Assembly (NCBI GenBank): GCA_029005335.1
Contig: JAQXFT010000062.1
Coordinates: 1-8,603 of the forward strand
Length of the DNA stretch: 8,603 bases
Origin: Oscillospiraceae bacterium
GTDB taxonomy: Bacteria; Bacillota; Clostridia; Oscillospirales; Ruminococcaceae
Direction of reading: 5' to 3'
Every line of letters begins with the position of its first letter. Positions within the stretch are counted from its first letter, which is position 1. The notes under the pieces were generated by a model that saw only the letters and a program-made list of their open reading frames with translations, was not told the origin of the DNA and searched no databases. This document shows positions 1 through 5,825 of this stretch, one piece after another. The position numbers were made by a program, and so were the translations under genes.

Positions 1-13
1 ATCAGAAAAAAAT

Positions 14-37
14 CCGGCACTTTTGCATAACTGCCGG
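14..37 (+). other. small hairpin upstream of dnaJ
   Basis: A 6-bp inverted repeat, CCGGCA (14-19) and TGCCGG (32-37), with a 12-base loop, lies just before the dnaJ ribosome binding site. No run of T follows it, so it is not a convincing intrinsic terminator on the plus strand. It could be a processing or stability element between dnaJ and an upstream gene (dnaK would be usual, but is not visible here), or chance. Function is not known from the sequence. Confidence 0.3.
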
Positions 38-41
38 CTGT

Positions 42-48
42 AAAGGAG
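42..48 (+). promoter_or_regulatory. dnaJ ribosome binding site
   Basis: AAAGGAG lies 7 bases before the ATG at position 56. It supports that start, which also gives the normal DnaJ N-terminus (MADKRDYYEVLG). Confidence 0.85.
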
Positions 49-55
49 CTTTTCT

Positions 56-1219
56 ATGGCTGATAAGAGAGATTATTATGAAGTGCTGGGGATTCAGAAA
101 GGTGCTTCCGAAGATGAAATAAAAAAGGCTTTCAAAAAGAAAGCAAGAGAATTTCACCCCGATTTGCACCCTGATGACCCTTCATGTGAAGAAAAATTTA
201 AAGAGGCTAATGAGGCTTATGAAGTCCTTTCTGACCCTGACAAACGTGCAAAATATGACCAGTTCGGTCATGCCGGCGTTGACCCGTCATTCGGTGGCGG
301 AGGCGGTATGGGTGGTATGGGCGGATTCACTGATATGAGTGATATTCTTGACAGCATATTCGGTGGCTTTGGATTCGGTGGCGGAGGCGGTTTCAGCGGA
401 AGCTCCTCCTCACGTTCTTCTGCCAACGCTCCGAGACGTGGCTCTGATATTAATGAATCTGTTATACTTACCTTTATGGAATCCTGCAACGGTGTCAAAA
501 AGGATATAAAAATAAACAGAATGACAACCTGTGATGTGTGTCACGGTACTGGTACTCACTCGGGTACTTCTGCTGAAATATGCCCCGACTGTCAGGGACG
601 TGGTTCAATAAAGGTTACTCAGAGAACTGCTTTCGGTGCTATTTCTTCCGCTAAGCCCTGCCCCCACTGCGGTGGTAAAGGTAAAATTATCAAGAATCCT
701 TGCGATGCTTGTCACGGTGTCGGAAGGAAACGTGTCGTAAAAACTGTTACTGTTGACATTCCCGCCGGTATTGCGGACGGTCAGACTATAAGACTTTCAG
801 GTCAGGGCGACTGCGGTATAAACGGCGGTCCGGACGGTAACCTCAATATTACTGTTTCCGTAAAGGCTCATCCTCTGTTTACCCGTGACGGATATGATAT
901 TCACTGCGAAATCCCCGTTACCTATGCTCAGGCTGTTCTCGGTGCGGAAATTACTGTTCCTACTATTGACGGAAATGTTAAATACAATATCGGTGAAGGT
1001 ACTCAGCCCGGAACTGTATTCAGACTTAAAAACAAGGGTGTAAAGAAGTTAAGAAGTTCGGACAGAGGTCATCAGTATGTAAAGATTACTATCGAAGTTC
1101 CGAAAAATCTTTCCAAAAAGCAGAAGGATATTATCAAGGATTTCGAGGAATCACTCTCTGATACCAATTACACTAAACGCAAGTCATTCTTTGATAAAAT
1201 AAAGGAAATTTTTAACTGA
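56..1219 (+). CDS. dnaJ: chaperone protein DnaJ (type I Hsp40)
   Basis: Co-chaperone of DnaK (Hsp70) in the cytoplasm: it binds unfolded clients and stimulates DnaK ATP hydrolysis. At 387 residues it has the full type I layout. The J domain covers about 5-70, with the HPD motif at 34-36 that triggers the ATPase of DnaK. A Gly/Phe-rich linker covers about 70-125 and contains runs such as GGGGGMGGMGGF. The zinc-binding domain has four intact CxxCxGxG repeats starting near C159, C176, C202 and C216. Two C-terminal substrate-binding subdomains follow, then a Lys-rich tail ending in KIKEIFN. Length and domain order are typical of Firmicutes DnaJ. In this group dnaJ usually follows hrcA-grpE-dnaK, but only 55 bases are visible upstream, so neither that operon nor a CIRCE heat-shock operator can be seen. 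A hairpin terminator follows directly. Identification is secure. Confidence 0.98.
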   Translation: MADKRDYYEVLGIQKGASEDEIKKAFKKKAREFHPDLHPDDPSCEEKFKEANEAYEVLSDPDKRAKYDQFGHAGVDPSFGGGGGMGGMGGFTDMSDILDSIFGGFGFGGGGGFSGSSSSRSSANAPRRGSDINESVILTFMESCNGVKKDIKINRMTTCDVCHGTGTHSGTSAEICPDCQGRGSIKVTQRTAFGAISSAKPCPHCGGKGKIIKNPCDACHGVGRKRVVKTVTVDIPAGIADGQTIRLSGQGDCGINGGPDGNLNITVSVKAHPLFTRDGYDIHCEIPVTYAQAVLGAEITVPTIDGNVKYNIGEGTQPGTVFRLKNKGVKKLRSSDRGHQYVKITIEVPKNLSKKQKDIIKDFEESLSDTNYTKRKSFFDKIKEIFN

Positions 1220-1225
1220 TATACA

Positions 1226-1250
1226 GGGCGGATTTATTTCCGCCTTTTTT
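1226..1250 (+). terminator. intrinsic terminator after dnaJ
   Basis: GGCGGA (1227-1232) pairs with TCCGCC (1239-1244) around a 6-base loop, and a G-U pair can extend the stem by one. TTTTTT follows at 1245-1250. This is a short but standard Rho-independent terminator starting 7 bases after the dnaJ stop. It ends only 3 bases before the ribosome binding site of the next gene. Confidence 0.85.
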
Positions 1251-1253
1251 ATT

Positions 1254-1260
1254 AAGGAGG
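1254..1260 (+). promoter_or_regulatory. ribosome binding site of the PF06541 gene
   Basis: AAGGAGG, a near-perfect anti-16S match, lies 6 bases before the GTG at 1267. It decides that non-ATG start. Confidence 0.85.
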
Positions 1261-1266
1261 TGCTGT

Positions 1267-2073
1267 GTGATATTCAGTGCATATCAGCTTATATTCTTTT
1301 TCTTTATATATTCTTTTCTCGGCTGGTGTACAGAGGTTATATATGCCGGTGTCAATTCTGGTAAATTTGTAAACAGAGGTTTTCTGAATGGCCCTTACTG
1401 TCCGATTTACGGCTTTGGAGTTGTTACTGTTGTACTGTGTATCTATCCCGTTAAAGATAATCTGCCGGTTTTGTTTTTCGGCTCGGTAATGCTTACCACA
1501 ACTCTTGAATTTATTACAGGATTTATTCTTGAAAAAATTTTCAATGAAAAATGGTGGGATTATTCCGATGAACATTTTAATATAAAAGGTTACATATGCC
1601 TTAAATTTTCGCTTATGTGGGGACTTGCCTGCATAATCGTTGTAAGAGTCATTCACCCGCTTATAATTAAATTCGTGGATTTCGTTCCCAGATTAATCGG
1701 AATAATTATTATTTCAGTATTTTCTGCCGGTATTTTAAGCGATATTATTATAACTGTTCTTGCCATTATGAAAATAAAGAAAAATATCAGGCTTATACAG
1801 TCAATATCTGATGAAATGCGTAATATATCGGATTTTACCGGTGAGAAAATTTATGACAAAGTCAATACCATTATGGAAAAGAATGAAGAATATAAGGAAA
1901 AAATTTCCGAAAAGCGTAAGCGTCTTGAGGAGCTTAAGGAAAAATATAAAAATATTACCGAATCCAAAGGCATTATAAATAAACGTATCGAAAATGCCTT
2001 TCCTAAACTGAAAATCAATACAAGAAAGACTTTCAGAGAACTGATTGAGGAAATCAAATCAAACAAGGAATAA
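1267..2073 (+). CDS. CmpB-type (PF06541) membrane protein, 'putative ABC transporter permease', with C-terminal coiled coil
   Basis: A 268-residue integral membrane protein starting at GTG behind a strong ribosome binding site. The N-terminal ~170 residues hold about five hydrophobic segments (roughly 3-22, 43-63, 70-92, 115-135 and 140-165). They carry the motifs I associate with family PF06541: FIYSFLGWCTEVIY, NRGFLNGPYCPIYGFG and KWWDYSDEHFNIKGYICL. The name 'ABC transporter type IV permease' for this family is an annotation tradition, and a transport role is not demonstrated by anything here. After the membrane part, residues ~170-265 are highly charged and rich in Lys and Glu (EEYKEKISEKRKRLEELKEKY), as expected of a cytoplasmic coiled coil. 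The gene sits 47 bases after dnaJ in the same direction but behind a terminator, so its expression depends on readthrough or on a promoter inside dnaJ. Family membership is fairly sure; function is unknown. Confidence 0.85.
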   Translation: MIFSAYQLIFFFFIYSFLGWCTEVIYAGVNSGKFVNRGFLNGPYCPIYGFGVVTVVLCIYPVKDNLPVLFFGSVMLTTTLEFITGFILEKIFNEKWWDYSDEHFNIKGYICLKFSLMWGLACIIVVRVIHPLIIKFVDFVPRLIGIIIISVFSAGILSDIIITVLAIMKIKKNIRLIQSISDEMRNISDFTGEKIYDKVNTIMEKNEEYKEKISEKRKRLEELKEKYKNITESKGIINKRIENAFPKLKINTRKTFRELIEEIKSNKE

Positions 2074-2080
2074 AAAAATC

Positions 2081-2117
2081 AGACGGCGGATTTATATTTC
2101 TATCCGCCGTCTTTTTT
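2081..2117 (+). terminator. bidirectional terminator between convergent genes
   Basis: AGACGGCGGA (2081-2090) pairs perfectly with TCCGCCGTCT (2103-2112), and T2091-A2102 adds an eleventh pair. TTTTTT at 2112-2117 serves the rightward gene. An A run at 2072-2078 just left of the stem reads as a T run on the minus strand, so the same hairpin can also end the leftward permease transcript. It lies between stop codons at 2073 and 2144. Confidence 0.9.
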
Positions 2118-2143
2118 ATATCGCTTTCTTTTGTCTGATTTAT

Positions 2144-4417
2144 TTAATCATAATATGATTTTGAAGAAGTCTCTCCGATATATTTTTCTTTGCTGTATCC
2201 CGTATATACATTTTCTCCGTATTCGTTAATATAATACTCGTCGCCGTCCTCATCATAATAATATACGGTATTTCCGAAAAGCTTTTTATATACCTTGTCG
2301 GCAAGCTCTTTATATTCCTTTGGAATATAGTAAGCATAGTTATTAATAATTATCATACCGCCGGTTTCCGTACTGTCGTATACGTTTTTTGATACATTTA
2401 TAAGCTTTTCAAGGTCTGCGTCAACAGTATTCGTGCCTATTGAAAATGGTTTTTTTCCTGCTCCCGTATACCTGTCTGACATAAGAATATATCTTTCAGA
2501 AATTCTCCGGTATTCCGAACTGTTATTATAATTGATAATATTATCAACCGGAATAACATTCTGATAAACACAGACCGTAGCATTTTCAAAACTGCTTAAC
2601 TTGAAATTATCGCCGTCTGTATTGAAATCCGGTCTGTTTTTCTTGATAAATGCTATTGTATTCTCAAAGCTTTCCCTGATTTCAAGTCCGTTTCCTATAT
2701 AGCCTATAATCTGCTTTGAACAGTAATCCTCAGCAGTCATATTTTTAAGGTCTGTCTGATATGCTGTTATAAGTTTTTCAAGGGAATTTTTATTCATCTG
2801 TATATCATATTGTGTTTCTGTTTTAGACTCGGAAAAAGCAATGCTTCTTAATGGATAATCATAATTGTAACGTGAATAGTATTCTCTTATTATATCTTCT
2901 GCATATTCTGCAAATTCATCTGATGTATATATTGCTGACGTGATTTTATAAAAATCCTCATAAAGAATATCATATCGCCTTGAAACGATATTGCCGTTCT
3001 TCATATAATATCTTATCTCAAGTTCTATATCATTATTAAAGTTTACTGTATTATGGTCATTGCTTTCAGATATATTAATTATATCATAATCTTCATATTT
3101 TTCGGGGTGTTCATACTGGTCGATATACGATTTCTGAATTTCTGTAACAGTTCTTATTATATTGCGGTCAGAATACATATTACTACCGTAATCAACTATT
3201 TCATTAAAGCTTTTTGTCATACTTCCGTATTCTCTCATAGATACCTGTGAAACACCTGCCGGATTTGGTACATACTTATATATTCCGAAGCCGTTTGATA
3301 TATCACTTACAGCAACTATGATAAATATCGAAACTACTGTTCCTATAAATCTGAATACAGAATAGTGAAATTTCTTGAATCCTCTTTTTGTAATTACTTC
3401 AAAGAGGAAATATATTATTGCTCCGACAAATATTGCTCCGATAAAATCATCGCCCGAAAGTGATATTGCGTATATGATTATAAAAAGCATTGCTGATGTC
3501 ATTGCATAGTAAAGCATTCTGTATACATATGGCTTTGATACGCTTTCCGCCTTTCTCTTTTTATAGAGAAAATATGTCAGTGCAACAATCAGAGCTATAT
3601 AAATTATTATGGATATAAGCCAGCTCCAGAAATACGGCACATTAGTTGTTACGTTATCCGAAATCTGAAATGCAACCATTAAACAACCGAAAGGACTTGT
3701 AAAATAAATCTGTTCAAGCATTATTACATCGTCCATTACTCCGTACGGATTTGAATTGCAGACACAGAATCCGAATACAAGCAGGAATAACGGTATAATT
3801 CCGTTTATAAGCACTGATGACGCTATCGCTTCAAATATACTTCCGCAACACGTTATGCAGAATACCGTAAGAGTATAGAATAAAATCATTGCAAATACAA
3901 CACATATTCCGCAGTGATTTATTATGCTTAAAGAATCCTTCATATCTTCAAGATGAAGTCCGATTCCGATAAGTCCGATTAAGTCGCCTATAACCCACGC
4001 AACAAGGGCGGGAATGAGATATATTCCAAGTCCTGTGAGATAATCCGTGAAAAATCTCTGTGTTGAACTTAAAGGAAGTGAAAGGTTCATATCAACGCAT
4101 GATTTCTTGTACTGATACCTGAAAATATTCATTGCTACTACAAATCCGGCAAGAAGTGCCAGTATTCCGGCTATAAATCCGGCAACTATAAGTATGTCAG
4201 TATTGGGATAATGTGTGTGATAATCGTTATCCTTGTATTTTTCGTAGTAGTATTCTGTATATACTCCAAGTGCCATTATAAGCGGAAAGCCTATTGCATG
4301 AAGTATGCATATTACTGTTGCAAGCTTGCGGTTTGTAGTTATATTTGTCTTGATTCTTGCCATGATAAAAGGATTCTTGAAAAGCTTCGGCTTACTTATT
4401 GATTTCACTGCTGTCAT
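2144..4417 (-). CDS. ABC transporter permease with large C-terminal extracytoplasmic domain
   Basis: Membrane partner of the ATPase encoded just upstream. I place the start at the ATG at 4417 (757 residues). GGAGG at 4427-4431 lies 9 bases before it, the protein then begins MTAVKSISKPKLFKNPF, and the overlap with the ATPase gene falls to 26 bases. An ATG at 4456 would add 13 residues but lacks a comparable site. About nine membrane segments are visible, roughly at 33-52, 75-98, 130-152, 170-191, 198-218, 265-287, 302-318, 322-340 and 354-370. After segment 2 comes MNLSLPLSSTQRFFTDYL, like the cytoplasmic coupling region of ABC-2-type bacterial permeases. Basic loops (KKRK, KRGFKK) follow the positive-inside rule. 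An N-in topology with nine segments puts the last ~380 residues outside the cell. That domain is soluble, rich in Tyr, Asp and Asn, resembles nothing I recognise, and ends in a Tyr/Asp/Glu-rich tail. Membrane segments 4-5 are rich in Cys. The substrate is unknown; bacitracin-type efflux or cell-envelope stress roles are conceivable by analogy only. Confidence 0.82.
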   Translation of the reverse strand: MTAVKSISKPKLFKNPFIMARIKTNITTNRKLATVICILHAIGFPLIMALGVYTEYYYEKYKDNDYHTHYPNTDILIVAGFIAGILALLAGFVVAMNIFRYQYKKSCVDMNLSLPLSSTQRFFTDYLTGLGIYLIPALVAWVIGDLIGLIGIGLHLEDMKDSLSIINHCGICVVFAMILFYTLTVFCITCCGSIFEAIASSVLINGIIPLFLLVFGFCVCNSNPYGVMDDVIMLEQIYFTSPFGCLMVAFQISDNVTTNVPYFWSWLISIIIYIALIVALTYFLYKKRKAESVSKPYVYRMLYYAMTSAMLFIIIYAISLSGDDFIGAIFVGAIIYFLFEVITKRGFKKFHYSVFRFIGTVVSIFIIVAVSDISNGFGIYKYVPNPAGVSQVSMREYGSMTKSFNEIVDYGSNMYSDRNIIRTVTEIQKSYIDQYEHPEKYEDYDIINISESNDHNTVNFNNDIELEIRYYMKNGNIVSRRYDILYEDFYKITSAIYTSDEFAEYAEDIIREYYSRYNYDYPLRSIAFSESKTETQYDIQMNKNSLEKLITAYQTDLKNMTAEDYCSKQIIGYIGNGLEIRESFENTIAFIKKNRPDFNTDGDNFKLSSFENATVCVYQNVIPVDNIINYNNSSEYRRISERYILMSDRYTGAGKKPFSIGTNTVDADLEKLINVSKNVYDSTETGGMIIINNYAYYIPKEYKELADKVYKKLFGNTVYYYDEDGDEYYINEYGENVYTGYSKEKYIGETSSKSYYD

Positions 4418-5318
4418 AGCCAAGCACCTCCAGTTCATAAATAAAGATTTCTTCAAGGGTAAGCGGTATTATATCCATTACTATCGGGGTTTTAGATGCA
4501 AATGCCGTCTTTATAGTATCAGTATCCCCTTTTGCGATTACATAGCATACGCTCTGACGCTGTTCATAATGAAGAATTTCAAGTCCCGATTCTTCAAGCT
4601 GTTGCTTTGTGTATACTCTTGCCATTCCGTTTGAATCGGGAGGAAATACAAGCTGTACCTTGTGAATATTTCCCTTGAGACTGTCCAAATCCCTTGAAAA
4701 TACAAGCTTTCCCTGATGTATGAGACAGGCTGTGTCGCATACTTCGTTGATTTCTTTAAGATTGTGTGATGATATTATAGTAGTAAGCTGACGGTCAAGC
4801 ATTGCATCAATAAGCATCTGCTTTATGATAATTCGCATTGTAGGGTCAAGACCGTCAAAGGCTTCGTCCATAAGCAGGTATTCCGTACGGCATGCAAGAC
4901 CGATTATAACTATTGCCTGCCTTTTCATACCTTTTGAGAAATCCCCTGTTTTCTTTTCAAGAGGAAGATTTATTTTTTTGCGTAAATCCTCAAATACTTC
5001 CTCTGAAAAATTCGGATAAAAGCCTTTATAGTAATCTTTAAGGCTTTTCAGCGTAAAACTGCTGAACTGTATAGTTTCATCATTTATGAAAAATACCTGC
5101 TTTTTTATATTTACGTTGTCATATACCTTTTCACCGTCAATTGTAACTTCTCCGCTGTCCTGAATATATATTCCCGAAAGAAGTCTGAGTATTGTGGATT
5201 TTCCTGCACCGTTTGAGCCGAGAAGTCCATATGCCGTTCCCTTTTCGATTTTAAAGCTTACATCATCAAGTGCTGTGAAGTCATCAAATTTCTTTGTAAC
5301 GTTTTTAAATTCAATCAT
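4392..5318 (-). CDS. ABC transporter ATP-binding protein, YtrB-like
   Basis: Cytoplasmic nucleotide-binding subunit (308 residues) that powers the adjacent permease. The ABC core covers ~1-215. Visible motifs are Walker A GSNGAGKST (34-42), a signature sequence FSKGMKRQ (127-134) in place of LSGGQ, Walker B YLLMDEAFDGLD (147-158) and the switch histidine H185 in IISSHN. The Q-loop position appears as N79 in FINDE rather than Gln. FSKGM-type signatures are common in single-ATPase exporters of the YtrB kind, so the protein is likely active as a homodimer. Residues ~215-308 form an extra C-terminal domain of the type seen in ABC-2 exporter ATPases. Its ATG sits inside the end of the GntR gene (8-base overlap), behind AAAGGGGG at 5328-5335. 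The 3' end overlaps the permease gene by 26 bases. ATPase identity is secure; YtrB kinship rests on the GntR partner and the motif style. Confidence 0.93.
   Translation of the reverse strand: MIEFKNVTKKFDDFTALDDVSFKIEKGTAYGLLGSNGAGKSTILRLLSGIYIQDSGEVTIDGEKVYDNVNIKKQVFFINDETIQFSSFTLKSLKDYYKGFYPNFSEEVFEDLRKKINLPLEKKTGDFSKGMKRQAIVIIGLACRTEYLLMDEAFDGLDPTMRIIIKQMLIDAMLDRQLTTIISSHNLKEINEVCDTACLIHQGKLVFSRDLDSLKGNIHKVQLVFPPDSNGMARVYTKQQLEESGLEILHYEQRQSVCYVIAKGDTDTIKTAFASKTPIVMDIIPLTLEEIFIYELEVLGYDSSEINK
4427..4431 (-). promoter_or_regulatory. ribosome binding site deciding the permease start
   Basis: On the minus strand GGAGG stands 9 bases before the ATG at 4417, inside the end of the ATPase gene. 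It favours 4417 over the upstream in-frame ATG at 4456. Confidence 0.75.
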
Positions 5319-5691
5319 TATTCTTTTCCCCCTTTATATCATCATATATCTTGTCAATACGCTCTTTGAGTTCATCAGTATTCGCTCCGTTTGTCATAGC
5401 TTTACGGGCAGAGGTATCAAAATCCGACAGAATAAATTCTTTTATGAGATTGTTATCTATCTTAGCTATAAAGCTCCCCCGTCCGGTCAGCGAATAGATT
5501 ATACCATTACGCTCAAGCTCCTGATATGCCTTTGATACTGTATTAGGATTTACTCCCGTATCCTTTGCAAGGCTTCTGACACTTGGTATCTGGTCATTTT
5601 CCTTTAAGCTCCCCTTTATGACAAGCTCTATTATCTTGAAATAAATCTGTTCATATATCGGGGTTCGGCTTGTAAGGTCAATCGTGAACAT
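5311..5691 (-). CDS. GntR-family transcriptional repressor, YtrA type
   Basis: A DNA-binding regulator of its own operon. From the ATG at 5691 it is 126 residues, the small size typical of the YtrA subfamily, which has a winged helix and only a short C-terminal dimer helix pair instead of a large ligand domain. The opening FTIDLTSRTPIYEQIYFKI and the recognition region (36-63: PSVRSLAKDTGVNPNTVSKA, then a YQELERNG segment) are classic GntR, followed by the wing GIIYSLTGRGSFIA (63-76). The start at 5691 is chosen because AGGAGG lies 6 bases upstream. A TTG at 5712 would extend the protein by 7 residues but would put the ribosome site inside the gene and overlap the operator. It is first in the operon, and an inverted repeat over the transcription start suggests autorepression. 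The inducer is unknown; in Bacillus the YtrA regulon responds to cell-wall antibiotics. Confidence 0.93.
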   Translation of the reverse strand: MFTIDLTSRTPIYEQIYFKIIELVIKGSLKENDQIPSVRSLAKDTGVNPNTVSKAYQELERNGIIYSLTGRGSFIAKIDNNLIKEFILSDFDTSARKAMTNGANTDELKERIDKIYDDIKGEKNND

Positions 5692-5697
5692 AATAAT

Positions 5698-5703
5698 CCT
5701 CCT
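5698..5703 (-). promoter_or_regulatory. ribosome binding site of the GntR gene
   Basis: A perfect AGGAGG on the minus strand, 6 bases before the ATG at 5691. It rules in this start over the upstream TTG at 5712. Confidence 0.9.
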
Positions 5704-5713
5704 CTCGCACAAT

Positions 5714-5738
5714 AGTGTACTATAATTACTATTACACT
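5714..5738 (-). promoter_or_regulatory. YtrA-type operator, AGTGTA-N13-TACACT
   Basis: On the minus strand AGTGTA (5738-5733) and TACACT (5719-5714) form a perfect 6-bp inverted repeat separated by 13 bases. Several inner positions are also symmetric. The half-site sequences and spacing are those I recall for the YtrA operator of Bacillus subtilis. It begins 3 bases after the -10 element and covers the expected transcription start, a position where a bound repressor would block RNA polymerase. The repeat is seen directly; binding by the adjacent GntR protein is inferred. Confidence 0.85.
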
Positions 5739-5741
5739 TAT

Positions 5742-5770
5742 ATCATATCATACATTTCTTGTTTTGTCAA
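5742..5770 (-). promoter_or_regulatory. sigma-A promoter of the GntR/ABC operon, extended -10
   Basis: On the minus strand TTGACA (5770-5765, perfect consensus) is followed by a 17-base spacer and TATGAT (5747-5742, one mismatch to TATAAT). TG one base before the -10 gives an extended -10 (TGATATGAT). Transcription should start near 5735. This is close to the strongest housekeeping promoter arrangement, which suits a gene set that is normally held off by its repressor. Confidence 0.88.
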
Positions 5771-5790
5771 TAGTTATTTTTTAAAAAAGC
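5771..5790 (-). promoter_or_regulatory. AT-rich upstream (UP-like) element
   Basis: Directly upstream of the -35 is a nearly pure A/T stretch containing TTTTTTAAAAAA (5777-5788). Such A/T tracts can bind the C-terminal domain of the RNA polymerase alpha subunit and raise promoter strength. The call rests on composition and position only. Confidence 0.45.
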
Positions 5791-5797
5791 ATAAAAT

Positions 5798-5825
5798 AAA
5801 AAACGGACAACTTTTTCAGTTGTCC
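5798..5825 (-). terminator. terminator of the polysaccharide operon
   Basis: On the minus strand GGACAACT (5825-5818) pairs with AGTTGTCC (5812-5805) around a 5-base loop. After one G comes TTTTTT (5803-5798). The left arm includes the last sense codons and first base of the stop codon of the coiled-coil gene, so the gene ends within its own terminator. It separates this operon from the promoter at 5770 downstream. Confidence 0.9.

Noticed and set aside
1..55. CIRCE (HrcA) heat-shock operator before dnaJ
   Set aside because: No TTAGCACTC-N9-GAGTGCTAA-like repeat is present. The only inverted repeat is the short CCGGCA/TGCCGG hairpin.
268..498. Minus-strand frame opposite the Gly/Phe region of dnaJ, giving a proline-rich protein
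   Set aside because: The Pro runs are the complement of the Gly-rich GGC/GGT repeats of dnaJ, so this is a composition shadow.
1252..1656. Minus-strand open frame of 134 codons opposite the PF06541 gene
   Set aside because: It lies wholly antisense to a gene with clear family motifs and a strong ribosome site. Its translation is low-complexity Lys/Asn/Tyr-rich with no recognisable domain.
4418..4456. Permease start at the ATG at 4456
   Set aside because: No good ribosome site precedes it. It would lengthen the overlap with the ATPase gene to 65 bases, while the ATG at 4417 has GGAGG at a 9-base spacing.
5692..5712. GntR start at the TTG at 5712
   Set aside because: It would place the perfect AGGAGG inside the gene and start within the operator. 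The ATG at 5691 gives the usual YtrA-type N-terminus.
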